From positions 8,246,796 through 8,308,610 of the forward strand of contig HG738137.1 in assembly GCA_000499405.2 (NCBI GenBank): a stretch of DNA of 61,815 nucleotides. The letters run 5' to 3'. The notes under the pieces are model-generated. The model had not been told where the DNA came from and searched no databases. It saw only the letters and a program-made list of their open reading frames with translations. Shown here in pieces: positions 51,054 to 61,815 of this stretch (positions are counted from its first letter, which is position 1; each line of letters opens with the position of its first letter). The translations under genes and the position numbers were made by a program. Source of the DNA: Onchocerca volvulus (taxonomy: Eukaryota > Nematoda > Chromadorea > Rhabditida > Onchocercidae).

Positions 51054-51059
51054 TTTATT
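51054..51059 (-). terminator. Polyadenylation signal AATAAA of the polymerase gene
   Basis: Minus-strand AATAAA begins 8 bases after the stop codon at 51068-51070. If used, the 3' UTR would be very short. Confidence 0.4.
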
Positions 51060-51067
51060 CAAATTTA

Positions 51068-54000
51068 TCACCAGGTTGAAAGGTAAAACCGTTGAAGAGA
51101 TTTCATTTGTTCTGCAAGATCGTATCGTACTTTTTCTCGCATATAAAAGATTGGACAATCTCTTCTGAAAAAAAAAAAAAAAAAAAACATTATGAAAAAT
51201 GAATAAGAAACCGGCTCAGATTATCGGAGAAATTGCCAATTTCTAAAAGCTTGCAAAAATCTTTCCAAATATTCCGTATTTTTAAAGATCGAAAAAAAAA
51301 AGTGCAGAAATATTCCGTTGATAATGAATCATTTAATTACCAGATACAATATGGAAATAAGAGACAAGAATAACTATGATTTTTAATGAACAATGAAACA
51401 CAAGTTTGGAAATAAAAACATGAATTTATCTTATTTCCGAAATTATGAAATTTAAAAGAAAAAAAAAAAGTTTTCTCTGTTTTAAAGAATGAAAATTTAC
51501 GCAGAGCAAAGCACTTCTTCGTTCATTGTTCCAGAACAATTCTGACATTCAGTCCATAATCGTGCAAAGCGGTTTTCAATAGTATTCATTAGAGCTAACT
51601 GAAACAATCGATAACATATGAAGAAATTAGCTAGTAGCTCAGAATAATTTCAAAATCACAGTCATTAGTTCTTTTTCTGGAAAGAAAAAAAAGTTTATCT
51701 GGAGGAACGAAAAAACGAAGCTAGGAAATTTTAATATTCAATACTAACATAATATTAAACGCTTTCATGCATTACTGTAGTACAAATATCAATATTAGAA
51801 AAAGATATATTTTTTGTAAGGCATCTGTTCGAATAGAAATTGACTTGAAAACAATAATTAAAAAAAAAAAAAACAGGAATGAAGCAGTATATATGCATGT
51901 TGCTTAATAATTAGCAACATTGCAACATTCGATGAATGATAGATCATGTGTAAAAAAATTGTACTCACATGGGTAATATAAATTTTCCCTTCATTTTGTT
52001 TGCAATGCGTGCATGTGGCATCACTTACGCCTTTTGGTAAACTACTCTTACATGAAAGACACCGCTCAGTTTTTTGGAAAAACTGTGACAAACCGGATTT
52101 CTTGGATTGCACCACTGTCCTAACCAGCGTATGTACACCAGCTTAAAATCAAGAACAATAGCGATGAAACTTTTCCAGTATGTTCTTTGTTAATCAATTT
52201 TCCAATTTCAAAACATTACTTGTTAAAACTGATTCAGCTTTATCGCCCAAAATAGGCTCAAAAATGCGAGCCAACGGTTTGGCCAATTGATTTTCCAAAT
52301 AATAAGCTGTATCGATGGGGATATTGTTTTGTAATACATATATAGGATCCTCGGCCTTTTCATAAGCTGGGATCTAAAACAGGATAAATCTTATCTTGCT
52401 GATCAGATCATATAATTATTTAACCCATTTCGTAGTATGTTGATTTTAGCAATCATAAGAAAATTAAATTAAAGGATTTACAGATTACCTTCTGGCCTTT
52501 GGCAACAATAACATAAGGCACACGATCACCCAAGCGTGGTGCTGATCCAGAATCGCGCTCTCGCATTCTTTCTGCTAAAACGACATGGGCTTGTTTCGCA
52601 GCATAAGCCTGAAACAAAAAAGTTGCGGAAGAAATTTTGCAAGAGAGTTATCAAATATGGATGATATAGAATAGAAACAAATACGACCAAAAAGCTTGCA
52701 AGTTGAAATAATTTCCATCCAGAAAACTCACATTACTTGACCGAGTTAGTTCTTTCGTAATTATGAGTTCGGAGATATCAATCCTATTGCAAAGGAGATC
52801 CGATATAACCTGTTTGAAAAATTCTGAATATTAATTTAAAATACGAAACAATAACTATTTTTTAACATATCATGGAAAAATTAAACAGATCTATCCATTA
52901 AGCTACAGGATGTGAAAAAAATCAATTACTTTCTTAGCATGTTCTAGAGCACCTGTGGCATCACCATCCAACAACATTTTTTCTAAACATGTACTCAAAA
53001 CTTTTGAAACCAGCGGGCAATTATCACGCCGAACTGTTTCCAATCCTTTGCAGTCAATTTTGTCATGCTTTTCAGGACGTGTAAAATATAAACCAGCATA
53101 GCGTTTCTTGTTTATCAACAGAAAGGGTGAGTAAACCTGTAATATAAAAATTTCGCAAAGCTGATTAAAATTTATTGAAATTCTTTTTTATCAAAATTTT
53201 TTCACTCACTTATTAGAATAATTTTATTGATATTTGGTTTCTTATTACTATTTTTTCAAGTTTCGAAGTTACTTAATTCTTATTGGTATCAATCAGCCTG
53301 TGATATATCTATTGATACAAACATTTTGTTGCTTTGTATGGGCTCTAATTTTATTGGCAGCTTTTCTATCGCTCGACTTATTAGGCGTTGTGGATTCAAA
53401 AAAGAAATCAATAAAAAATAGAAAATTTTAAATATCTGGAAGTTAGACCACGAGAAATTTCACTATCCTTATCAAGCTACCCAGACCAAAAAGAGAAATG
53501 TAATACCTTCTCAAATTCCAATTTAATGGGAGGTGTGAACTTTTTACTAACTTCTGTAGCAGCATGTAAACCAAGTTCCATTGCTGCTTTGACGTCTTTA
53601 ACACCAAATTTTACCATGATTGAATCGGTGTCACCATAGATAACCTAAAATCAACTAGGAAATAAAAGTACTAAAATATAAAAAATAAAGCAATAAGGCT
53701 AGTAAAGTTCCACTCTAGGATTTCTATATTCCTCGATTGCACAATTAAAAATTGACTTTTAAACTTCAGGTTAGAATATAATCTCTTTCATTCCAAACAA
53801 CAAAATATAATTTTTTTAACTTATGTACTTTTACCAATCCATCATTTCATTGAAAAGAGAAATCATAGCCTAACTTATATTTGAAAGAATATGACTGCCT
53901 GCCAGTAACATAATTTTCGAACAACATATTTACCTTAGCATTGCATGGACATTTACCATTCAAATAACCTTCCTTGTAAATTTCCTCAACTGCATTTTTC

Positions 54001-57000
54001 GTCAAATCAATCATTTGACGACCATAAGCTGTTACTGACTGAGAGATCTCTAAGCATGGTAATTTCCCAATCGAAGCGCCTGTAAAACCATAAACCGAGT
54101 TTGCCGATATTTTTAACGCAAGTTGTCTACCGTTTAATACCATACGTCTGAAAAAAGTTGTTTTCCCCTTCATATTTTCAGATTTAAATATTTTAAATAT
54201 GAAAAATCACTTCAGTGAATCGCAAGAATAATTAGATTTTCAGCAAGAAAGTAGCGTAAAAATTTTCTGAAGAATATCCCCCATATTGACTAACCATGTA
54301 AAATAAAACTGCTTAATTAATCAGTATCCATTTAACAAATGATACCAATTTCAAAATGAAAAATTCTTCTACCGAAATGGATCCTGCTCATTCTTCAGAT
54401 CATTTTTTGCTTGTTTTCTGGCATTTAATAAGTCCTCCAGAACCTGAGGTAACAATCCACGACGAATAGTCGGTTTGACGAAACGATTATTTGACGGAGT
54501 GACTTCGAAATCAGAGTCAGATAAACTAAAAATTTTTTAAAAAACTTTTGTATTTTACTACAAACAAATTTATCATACCATATAACTTTTTGGATTATTT
54601 ATGTCTCATCACTTTCAAAAACTTACTCATGTACAGTATTTGAACCCCGAATCAATGTAGTATAGCATAAATTATGAGCAATCATAATGGATGGATATAG
54701 AGATGCAAAATCAAGCGTTGCAATTGGAGTATTATAGAAACCTCGAATAGGATCGATTACTGTTGCACCTTCATAAGTATCATCAGCTTGAATGACATCA
54801 ATAACTGGCAAAAAGAAATGCATCGATTTTGCCTAAACTTTGCGAAAACTTTTATTTCTTTGCAATTTCTACTATAACTGGATTGAACTTCCATTTAAAT
54901 AAGCAGAAATTAAAAAGAAAAAAAACTGCATTTTTCTTTATATCTTTTTCTAAAAATCATACTTTTCGCAGAATCTGTGACATGACTTTGACCTGCTGAC
55001 CTCTAGAAAGCAGATAATCAAGAGGAACACCGGTAACACGTGCCATCTCAATATAATTAATGATAGACATCAATTTCTGAAGCAACTTTAGCGGCAAGTA
55101 TGCGTCTTTCATACAGTAAATAGCTAGTCGACGTCGTGTAAAAGCATTTCCGTTCTGAAAATTCTATCAAAAAAGTTCAATATTAACGATTTTCATACAT
55201 TCCTAAATCTAAAATCAAACTACAGTTATGTGAACTTATATTGTTCCTTCTTTTTCCTTCGATTAGTATTGTTTGATACGAGTAATATTAATCTATTACT
55301 CAGCAATGTGAACAACATTATTGCTGTTCATAAAGCTCATACTCTCGCGAGAATTCCCCCAATTAACACATAAATGTCAATTTTTCTTCAAACATCACGA
55401 AATTACTCACCTGCAGATCTGCAATCATCGAATAGTCCACATCTTCCTTCTGCTCGCATAAAAAGTGGTAACTGACACTGTTTAATGAATAACTTCGTAA
55501 TTTATAATCCCGCAAAATGACCTGAATTCGATTTCCATCAGTTAATATCTACTAAGTATAGAATGTGCCGAATGCAGGGATCGAACCTGCGACCTTCTGT
55601 TTACAAGACAGACGCTCTAACCACTGAGCTAATCCGGCCACGTCATAGCAACCCTGCATCTGGTCGAGAAACTAATAGAATTCAGGACCATAAAGAACTA
55701 TGGAAAACCGATTTTAAACCTGAACTACTGAAACAGCGTTTAAAAATAAACTTTTTACGACATCTAAGCTAATAAGGTCAACGTGTACTTGTAATTAACT
55801 ATTCATAATCATAATAATGACTAAAGTCTATCTTGAATTCATCAACTGTTAAGATTACCATCATTTATACTTGGCCAAAATTCAAGTTACAGTTTCTAGA
55901 AAGTTTTTTAAATCTATAAAAATTTCATAAACGCGTCAAGTTCAGTTTCTAAAACTTATCTTTAAAGTGTATACTGAGCACGATAATGAGAGCAGAAATA
56001 TAATTACTTCCGTCTACTTTTTTTCTTTATATAAGAAAGAAGTGTAAAAATATTATGCGGATAATCGCTATAATAATTAAAGTATTTTATCTTACACACT
56101 TCAAACTAGTTCAAATCAGCGCTAATCTAACTAAGAGTTAATTAGATTGAGTAAAGTTTCTTTCAAACATGAGAATGCAAATGTCTCGAAAACATAAATG
56201 TGCTCGAAAAGATCTTAAAATATGTCCTTATTCCATATGCATGATGTGGCTTGGATTGAATCTTAAGAACACAAACTTCCTATCTGGATTTTAATTTATG
56301 AATTCATTGCGACTGCCTTAATTGATTGCTGATAAAACTCATGCATGTATCTTATGAGCTTATCTTCGGTTTTCAAAGCTTCCATTACTATCATTAAATT
56401 ATCCTATTAAATAGAGTGATTTAACTATTTTATACTATCCTTTCGTCCCAATTCATATCTTTTTTCGTTTATTATCGCCACATTCTCCCAACCCCTCCCC
56501 TTTCTATTTATTATCTTTATCACTATCTCTCAATATAAACTTTTTTCCGACTTTTCGAAGTTTATACTAATCGATATTACTTTAATCTTTTCAGATTTCA
56601 TAAATTTACCAAACTGCAAATTTGTAAGAGTCGAATAGTTTATATATTTCTTTCGTTTACAGAATAAATGACAATTTAAAAAAGAGTTAGAGAATTATAA
56701 TCCATTACTTAACCAAAATTTGTTTACGTAATATTGGCATATATCAATATATTAATTGCAAAATTATTCATGAAACCATTGCATCTATATAAACTAACTT
56801 ACTTGAAAAACATCAAAAACAACCCTTCCTTCGACGTTTGTTACTTTATTCGTTCTGTTACCTATCTGTTTACTGGATAAAGGCATTTCTCGAACCTTTG
56901 AAAGTGAACTTGGAATGCGTCCTAACATTGTTGCTCGATTTTCAATCTAAATCAATAAAAGTTACAATGAATTAATTTATTAACCAAAATCTTTTTAAAC

Positions 57001-60000
57001 TAAAAAGAAAATAACAAACCTTTAGTGCTCGAGCACGTTCTACAATATATGGGAAATCAAAATTCTGGATATTGTAACCAGTAATGATATCGGGATCAAC
57101 AATACGAACAAATTCTGCCCATTTCTGAACATGGTTGTAAATTGATAAAGCGAATCCAGTAAGTAAAAACGTGAATTAACATCATTTTTACATTCTGACC
57201 AAAGTTTTAGAAATCCTCTTACACTAAGCAATTCTTCTTCCGATTTAGAAACAATAATTTCACTGCCTATCACCGAAGCAGTTTCATTAATTACAAAGCA
57301 ATTCCGAATGAATGGTTCATTCTCGCCTTCAACTTTAACCATGTTAGCTATTTGTATAACAGCATCCGTATGAGCTTCCGGAAATATTCCTGAAAACAAT
57401 GTTAACCATACAAACTGATATTTATGGCCTAAAAATTTGAATTAGGAACTAATAGTCGCAAACTCTCCGACTAATGTACTAAGATGTATTAATTCATGTA
57501 GAATTCAATTTAGGTAAAAGTCGTTCGAAGATCAACATTTCATATATGATAAAGAAATTCAAAGTTGACAATTAAAATGGCAAGTGCAATTTCATTTACA
57601 ATAATAGGATTCAGTCATCATGAACTAAAGAAGTTAACATGAAATTTTTTGAAATAGGGAAATTTTTTTTTTTTCACCTTGTCGATTCGTACATTCGATA
57701 TCAAAAGATAGAATACGTAATGGTGCTATTGTTGACCACTTTGGAGATGATTCAGGCGAATGAATAACGAGATCTGTATTATTTATCGAACACTGCAAAA
57801 TACTTTTTACGATTAGTACTCAATTATTCTACAACATTATTTTTCAAATAACCATGAGAATTATAAGAATACTTTAATACCATGCAATCTCGAGGCCGCA
57901 AGGTCCAAAACAATGGCACAGTACCTTCTTGATTGTTAAGTATTACAGAAATAAAGCATATTATCTCTTAATTGTTAGACATTACGGAGATAATTTATCT
58001 CCCATAATAATATGATAAATGACACTAATATCTGTAGAATGATACAATAAACGACACTAATAGTGAAATATTTTGTGTAAATTCATTGCGCAGTAATGTG
58101 CAATAACTTACTCAAGTTCAGAGACAAGCACATATTGAATTGTCAATAATTTCAGTGAAATGTTTAAAGTCTATTATCTGATGATATTTCGATGCACCTC
58201 TAGAAAAACTGAACGAAAATAAACCTCAAACTGACAGCGACTAATCATTTCTTTTCCTGCAATAATTCGGTATTTTTTCGATGCCAAAGTAACCCAGGCG
58301 CAACCAACCAAACCGTGATCCGCCATAAATCTAATCTCAAAATCGATATTTGTTTCAAAACATGATAATGACTCGACTTGCCCCCCTTTCGTCAAATTCA
58401 CTCCATTGGCAAATATTCGCCGACCTAAAAAAAAGAGAAAGAATCAGTCCATTATATTATAATTAGAAATAATTCCAAAAACTTCCGGATAATAATTATC
58501 AAAATTGCAAAATTGACTATCCTAAGTTTTGCAGACAAAATTCCATGGCTTACAGAGATTGAGAAGTTTCGGCGAACGAACATATACTTTTAGAAATTTC
58601 TGATTCAGATCCTTTTTATACTCGTAAATACTGGCACCATGAACAATGTCAAGATCAACAATTAAATTCTCAATGTTCTTTGGGATACCAATATTTGCTG
58701 GAATCTGAGCCTAAAGTTCATAAAAGTCCAATTTCGAAATAATAATTACAGAAATCTCTTCCGAAGTTATTTATTTTAATTTAAATTAATGAGATAATTA
58801 TAGCACAGCTTCTATGGAACCGTTAGAATATGGAAAAAATGAAAATTCTATCAAATTGAATTGATTAACCTTAACAATATCATTTAGATACTTCTTGGCA
58901 TACTCTATTTGTTTCTCATCGAACGAACTTTCTAACAATACATAAAAATAAGGAAGAAATCCGTGGACTTGCACGCAGACTGAGTTCTGACCAGCAGTAA
59001 CTCCGAATAAACGAATAACAACGTTATTTTCAATATCTGAAATTAAAATGAAGCTTCATTCAAATAAGTAGAATGCGATGTTTGTCAGAATAGCGCTTCA
59101 GGTTATAGCTTTCAATTTGAATTAATCCAAATCATTCAATAGCAATTGCTATTTAAATTTTGGGATAATATTTTTGGAACAGATCGTAGTATTCCTTGCT
59201 TTCTGATATATAACTGAATTACATCTCAAAAATTTTTCCTTACTCATGTAATAATCGACATCAACAACTTGAAAATCGATTTCCAGTTCATTTGTATGTA
59301 ATTCAGCAGGAAGTGGTGGTCGAGTCCAAACACGATCTGAACAGACATAAGTGTTCAAATGAATATCAGTATTCCACATATGAATGAATTCCAAATAAAT
59401 GTGTAAAAGTTTAAATAATTTTGCAGGAAGTAAAATAAGATAACGAACAAAACATGATAAGTTTATAGTGATATTTCCACAAAATATTTTACATAGTGTT
59501 TTGTTCCTATACTTAATGTTTTGCCATTAACCATTTTTTGACCATATTCAAAATGTAGGATATTTTCGATTAAAAGAAAACTGACTCGTTTCAAACTGAC
59601 TGATTGGAGTTCTTATTGAACCATCATCCGACGTTGTTAGTGATGCAAGCTGTGTTACAAAAACTGATGGCTCGTCCTCAACAAGTCTGCAATTCAACAG
59701 TTCGAAACGTAAATGATAAAAGCATGGTTACGAAAACAGTTAATAACCGAATAATACAAATAATTCGATAAGATGCTTTTCTTGCAACCAATAAGTCGCA
59801 TAAAATTAGAATATCAATCTTTGGAGAAAATAAAAAATTTCTCAAATATCTCACTTTCAATCTTCGAAAAGATTGGCTAATATAAAATTCGGTGTCTTCA
59901 ACAAACTTTTCCATATTTAAAGAAAAATTTCATTTGTAATTATTTATTTTATGTCTGATTATGTAGTTTTATGTATGGTGTTATTAAAAAGGAATGGGAA

Positions 60001-60376
60001 ATATGAAATAGATCTATTCATGAAAGCTTCATGCAAGTTGAAAAGTATTTCTTCAAATACATCAGTCCTTTAAGGAAACAGATGATACGGAACTAATCGA
60101 AAATTCAGTTATGAGATGAATTAAATCAAATATTTTGGATTTCCTTTCAAATTTCTACAATAGTCCGATTATCAGTCTATTTCACACTGTTACCAGAATG
60201 TATCACAATCACAAGCATGCTTTTTTTTTGTAGCATTCTAAGAGAAATTTCAAATGGTAAACACATTTATAATCATTAATTCTGTGAAATTTAAACAGGT
60301 CAAACCTGTTCCGTTTTGTTTTTGCCAATGATGATGCTGTTCGTGCTGTACGTTTACCCATCCGTAATGCCATCAT
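51068..60376 (-). CDS. pold-1: DNA polymerase delta catalytic subunit
   Basis: Family-B replicative polymerase that synthesises mainly the lagging strand and proofreads with a 3'-5' exonuclease. Twenty-three exons: 60306-60376, 59586-59686, 59244-59336, 58870-59036, 58554-58710, 58225-58424, 57678-57792, 57223-57389, 57020-57124, 56803-56946, 55411-55521, 54963-55154, 54627-54832, 54373-54525, 53934-54147, 53507-53644, 52930-53136, 52732-52809, 52489-52608, 52220-52373, 51969-52141, 51501-51598, 51068-51164. All phases close; 1086 residues (human enzyme about 1107). Exo motifs: FDIEC (D294, E296), [10 protein letters not shown] (D380), YCMKDA (D494). Polymerase motifs: [11 protein letters not shown] (D582), [13 protein letters not shown] (672-683), C YGDTDS (735-740). 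CysA zinc module: C992, C995, C1008, C1011. CysB iron-sulphur module: C1040, C1043, C1053, C1058. The N-terminus is basic ([18 protein letters not shown]), a likely nuclear signal. All catalytic residues are intact. Intron 10 carries a tRNA gene. Confidence 0.97.
55566..55638 (-). tRNA. tRNA-Thr (anticodon UGU)
   Basis: Seventy-three bases on the minus strand fold as a full cloverleaf: acceptor GCCGGAT/ATTCGGC with one G-T pair, D arm GCTC/GAGC, anticodon stem TCTGT/ACAGA with loop CTTGTAA (anticodon TGT), variable loop AGGTC, T arm GCAGG/CCTGC with loop TTCGATC, and discriminator A. The GCTCAGTGG and GGTTCGATCC boxes are good A and B internal promoters. There is no intron and no encoded CCA. 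It lies in intron 10 of pold-1 (55522-56802) in the same orientation. Confidence 0.97.
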
Positions 60377-60656
60377 GTACCAAACACGATATAAACTCAG
60401 CAGTAGCTATTATGAATATATCATCAGTCAATTTTCCTGAATCCGTTTCTTCATCTACATGATTAGGCAAAAAAAAAAAAAGAAGTAGCTGCAGACAGAA
60501 ACTTGACTTTCATAGGACATAAAGTAATTTGATGAGAGTCAGAAAATAAATTCAAATTTAAAGCATTCAGTCAAAGCCTGATAAGAAACCACAATATTTC
60601 TTCGATCCATTACGCTTTCTCAATTACTTTAGTTCCCTGACGTATACTATCACTTT

Positions 60657-60800
60657 GAACTACGGTACCTCATCGAGTCTGGCGTATTTTAGAGTAATGA
60701 TAATTCTCCGAACTATAGTACCTTGTCGAGTTGCACATTTATCAGAGTCATAGCACCTTTTTGAGTTGCGACATTTATTAGAACTACGACACCTCTCTCA
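60657..60800. repeat. Degenerate tandem repeat of about 37-50 bp
   Basis: Four diverged units share AACTAYGGTACCT or a close variant, then CGAGT(T/C)TG and CATTTATYAGA. They start near 60657, 60713, 60748 and 60781. Confidence 0.6.
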
Positions 60801-60901
60801 ATCCAACCAAACTGTACTCCTTCCCACCCGAAACCAAAACCCTATCCCCCCCCAAAACCCAGGAAGGGAGAAGAGAAAGAGTTTATTTAATGAATTCAAA
60901 A

Positions 60902-60981
60902 TTCGCGCGACGGTTTGAAACATTTTCGTGCGACTGCTAGCATAATTCGTGCGGGAGAATAGTTCGCACGCTTTTCGCACG
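60902..60981. promoter_or_regulatory. Cluster of TTCGYGCG / TTCGCACG motifs upstream of pold-1
   Basis: Within 80 bases the core TTCG(C/T)(G/A)CG occurs five times (about 60902, 60925, 60946, 60963 and 60974), in otherwise AT-rich DNA 525 bases upstream of the start codon. The first, TTCGCGCGA, resembles an E2F site (TTTSGCGC), which would suit an S-phase gene. Function is inferred only from motif clustering and position. Confidence 0.35.
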
Positions 60982-61325
60982 CTTAGTTCTTAATGCGTTA
61001 ACGCCATAAGTTTAACTTTGCTGGGATTTGGCATGATCTGCGGATTGAGTTAGAAGGTCGAGTTTGGCTAGAATGACCTAAATCCAATTGCTCAATTACA
61101 ATTAAGTAACATTCAGTTCGCATTATGAGTGATAGCCAAATTAAAGCGGAATCTATTGGAACATATTTAATTTAATTCACTTACATCTGTACAGAAATCC
61201 GGAATTTCAGCTCTCTAGACATTTAGTTTAATTATGTCTTAAATTTCTACCCGACAATTTTTATCAGTCCTTTATAATCTTTGTGCTGTCTACACGTTTA
61301 GGTTAATCTATATATATCTAGTCTA

Positions 61326-61530
61326 TCTTCTATATAAATAAAAATGTAAATGCTACCTGTTAGAACTCTAATAACTCCTCAAGTTCTCCACCGATTTCTT
61401 CCAAATTTTGACAAAACCTTGCATTCAAGTAGGCGAGTGATCTTTTATGCACCGAATTACTTTTTTTCACGTTTCACGTACGTGACAACTAAAAATAAGT
61501 GAGGAGGCGGATTTATTGGTTCCGCCTTCC
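61326..61530 (+). mobile_element. Helitron 5' terminus
   Basis: After an A at 61325, TCTTCTATATAAATAAAAATG starts a segment similar to the 5' end at 3875. It shares the downstream phrases CTCCACCGAT, CAAATTTTGACA and CCTTGCATTCAAGTAG with 3990-4030 and 4424-4480. The element runs to the right through the minisatellite and probably past the window end; its 3' end is not seen. Confidence 0.6.
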
Positions 61531-61738
61531 TTTTTTTCTCCCATTCTCCTTCTTCCGCGCATCTCTCTATCCTTTCTTCCTCTCATTCTCCTTCTTCCGC
61601 GCATCTCTCTATCCTCTTTTTTCTCATTATCCTTCTGCCGCGCATCTCTCTATCCTTTTTTCTCTCATTCTCCTTCTTCCGCGCATCTCTCTATCCCTTT
61701 TTTCTCTCATTCTCCTTCTTCCGCGCATCTCTCTATCC
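61531..61738. repeat. 41/42-bp minisatellite, five units
   Basis: Five units each end in CCGCGCATCTCTCTATCC (ends at 61572, 61614, 61655, 61696, 61738), preceded by a variable pyrimidine tract and CATTCTCCTTCTT. Periods are 42, 41, 41 and 42. Open frames here are a product of the repeat and not genes. Confidence 0.95.
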
Positions 61739-61815
61739 TGAAGAAAATCGGATTTCATAAAAGTAAAAGCTAAAAAAATTAAAAGCTGAAAAAATAAGAA
61801 ATAAAAAGTCGAAAA

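Larger units (their letters stand above)
60377..61325. other. 5' flank of pold-1
   Basis: No further coding exon is seen. The stretch holds the degenerate 37-bp repeats and the GC-rich motif cluster listed separately, and a short C run at 60847-60853. A promoter for the polymerase gene must lie here, but its position cannot be fixed from sequence alone. Confidence 0.5.

Noticed and set aside
55563..55772. Plus-strand open frame starting [15 protein letters not shown]
   Set aside because: It is the reverse complement of the tRNA-Thr gene, a common false protein call.
61499..61773. Two plus-strand frames of 80-85 codons with repeated LLLPRISLS
   Set aside because: They are translations of the 41/42-bp minisatellite.
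1..61815. CRISPR arrays, operons, prophage or bacterial mobile systems
   Set aside because: Intron-rich genes with nematode splice signals and no regularly spaced short repeats with unique spacers; the DNA is eukaryotic nuclear.

Overview
The window looks like nuclear DNA of a filarial (clade III, spirurid) nematode, most probably Onchocerca or a close relative. It is very AT-rich and its genes are cut into many short exons bordered by TTTTCAG/TTTTAG acceptors and GTAAG-type donors. A three-exon macrophage migration inhibitory factor gene reads as the Onchocerca-type MIF-1 protein as I remember it; the genus call rests mainly on that recollection. Nothing bacterial or viral is convincing here.

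Left part (1-12 kb): the last exon of an unidentified membrane protein; decayed Helitron pieces (two helicase fragments, a 3'-end/5'-start junction at 3871-3875); a 2-kb block of degenerate direct and inverted repeats; an in-frame run of five exons from the cytoplasmic N-terminal region of a TRPM-type channel with no visible pore-coding exons; and mif-1 on the minus strand, with a Helitron 3' terminus inside its 164-bp second intron.

Middle (12-27 kb): a gene-poor, extremely AT-rich stretch with one isolated exon-like island (17829-17903), two 237-bp copies of an unidentified sequence 4.9 kb apart, and several micro- and minisatellites. From 27.4 to 36.6 kb a five-exon gene encodes a secreted, probably GPI-anchored cysteine-rich (Ly6/three-finger-like) protein; its first intron is 5.3 kb.

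Right part (36.6-61.8 kb): a 6.6-kb intergenic region with tandem repeats and one small uncharacterised ORF; an 11-exon acyl-CoA-synthetase-like gene on the minus strand whose core ATP-binding and C-terminal motifs are altered; and a complete 23-exon gene for the catalytic subunit of DNA polymerase delta on the minus strand, carrying a tRNA-Thr(UGU) gene in the same orientation inside its tenth intron. The window ends with a clustered GC-rich motif array upstream of the polymerase gene, then a Helitron 5' end and a five-unit minisatellite.

All exon models were built by hand from splice signals, reading frame and family similarity. In the complete genes every exon phase closes: mif-1 115 aa, Ly6-like 278 aa, acyl-CoA synthetase-like 545 aa, DNA polymerase delta 1086 aa. 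I found no clearly new molecular system. The strongest oddities are the orphan TRPM exon block, the motif-altered acyl-CoA synthetase, the intronic tRNA, the Helitron end in mif-1 and the duplicated 237-bp element.
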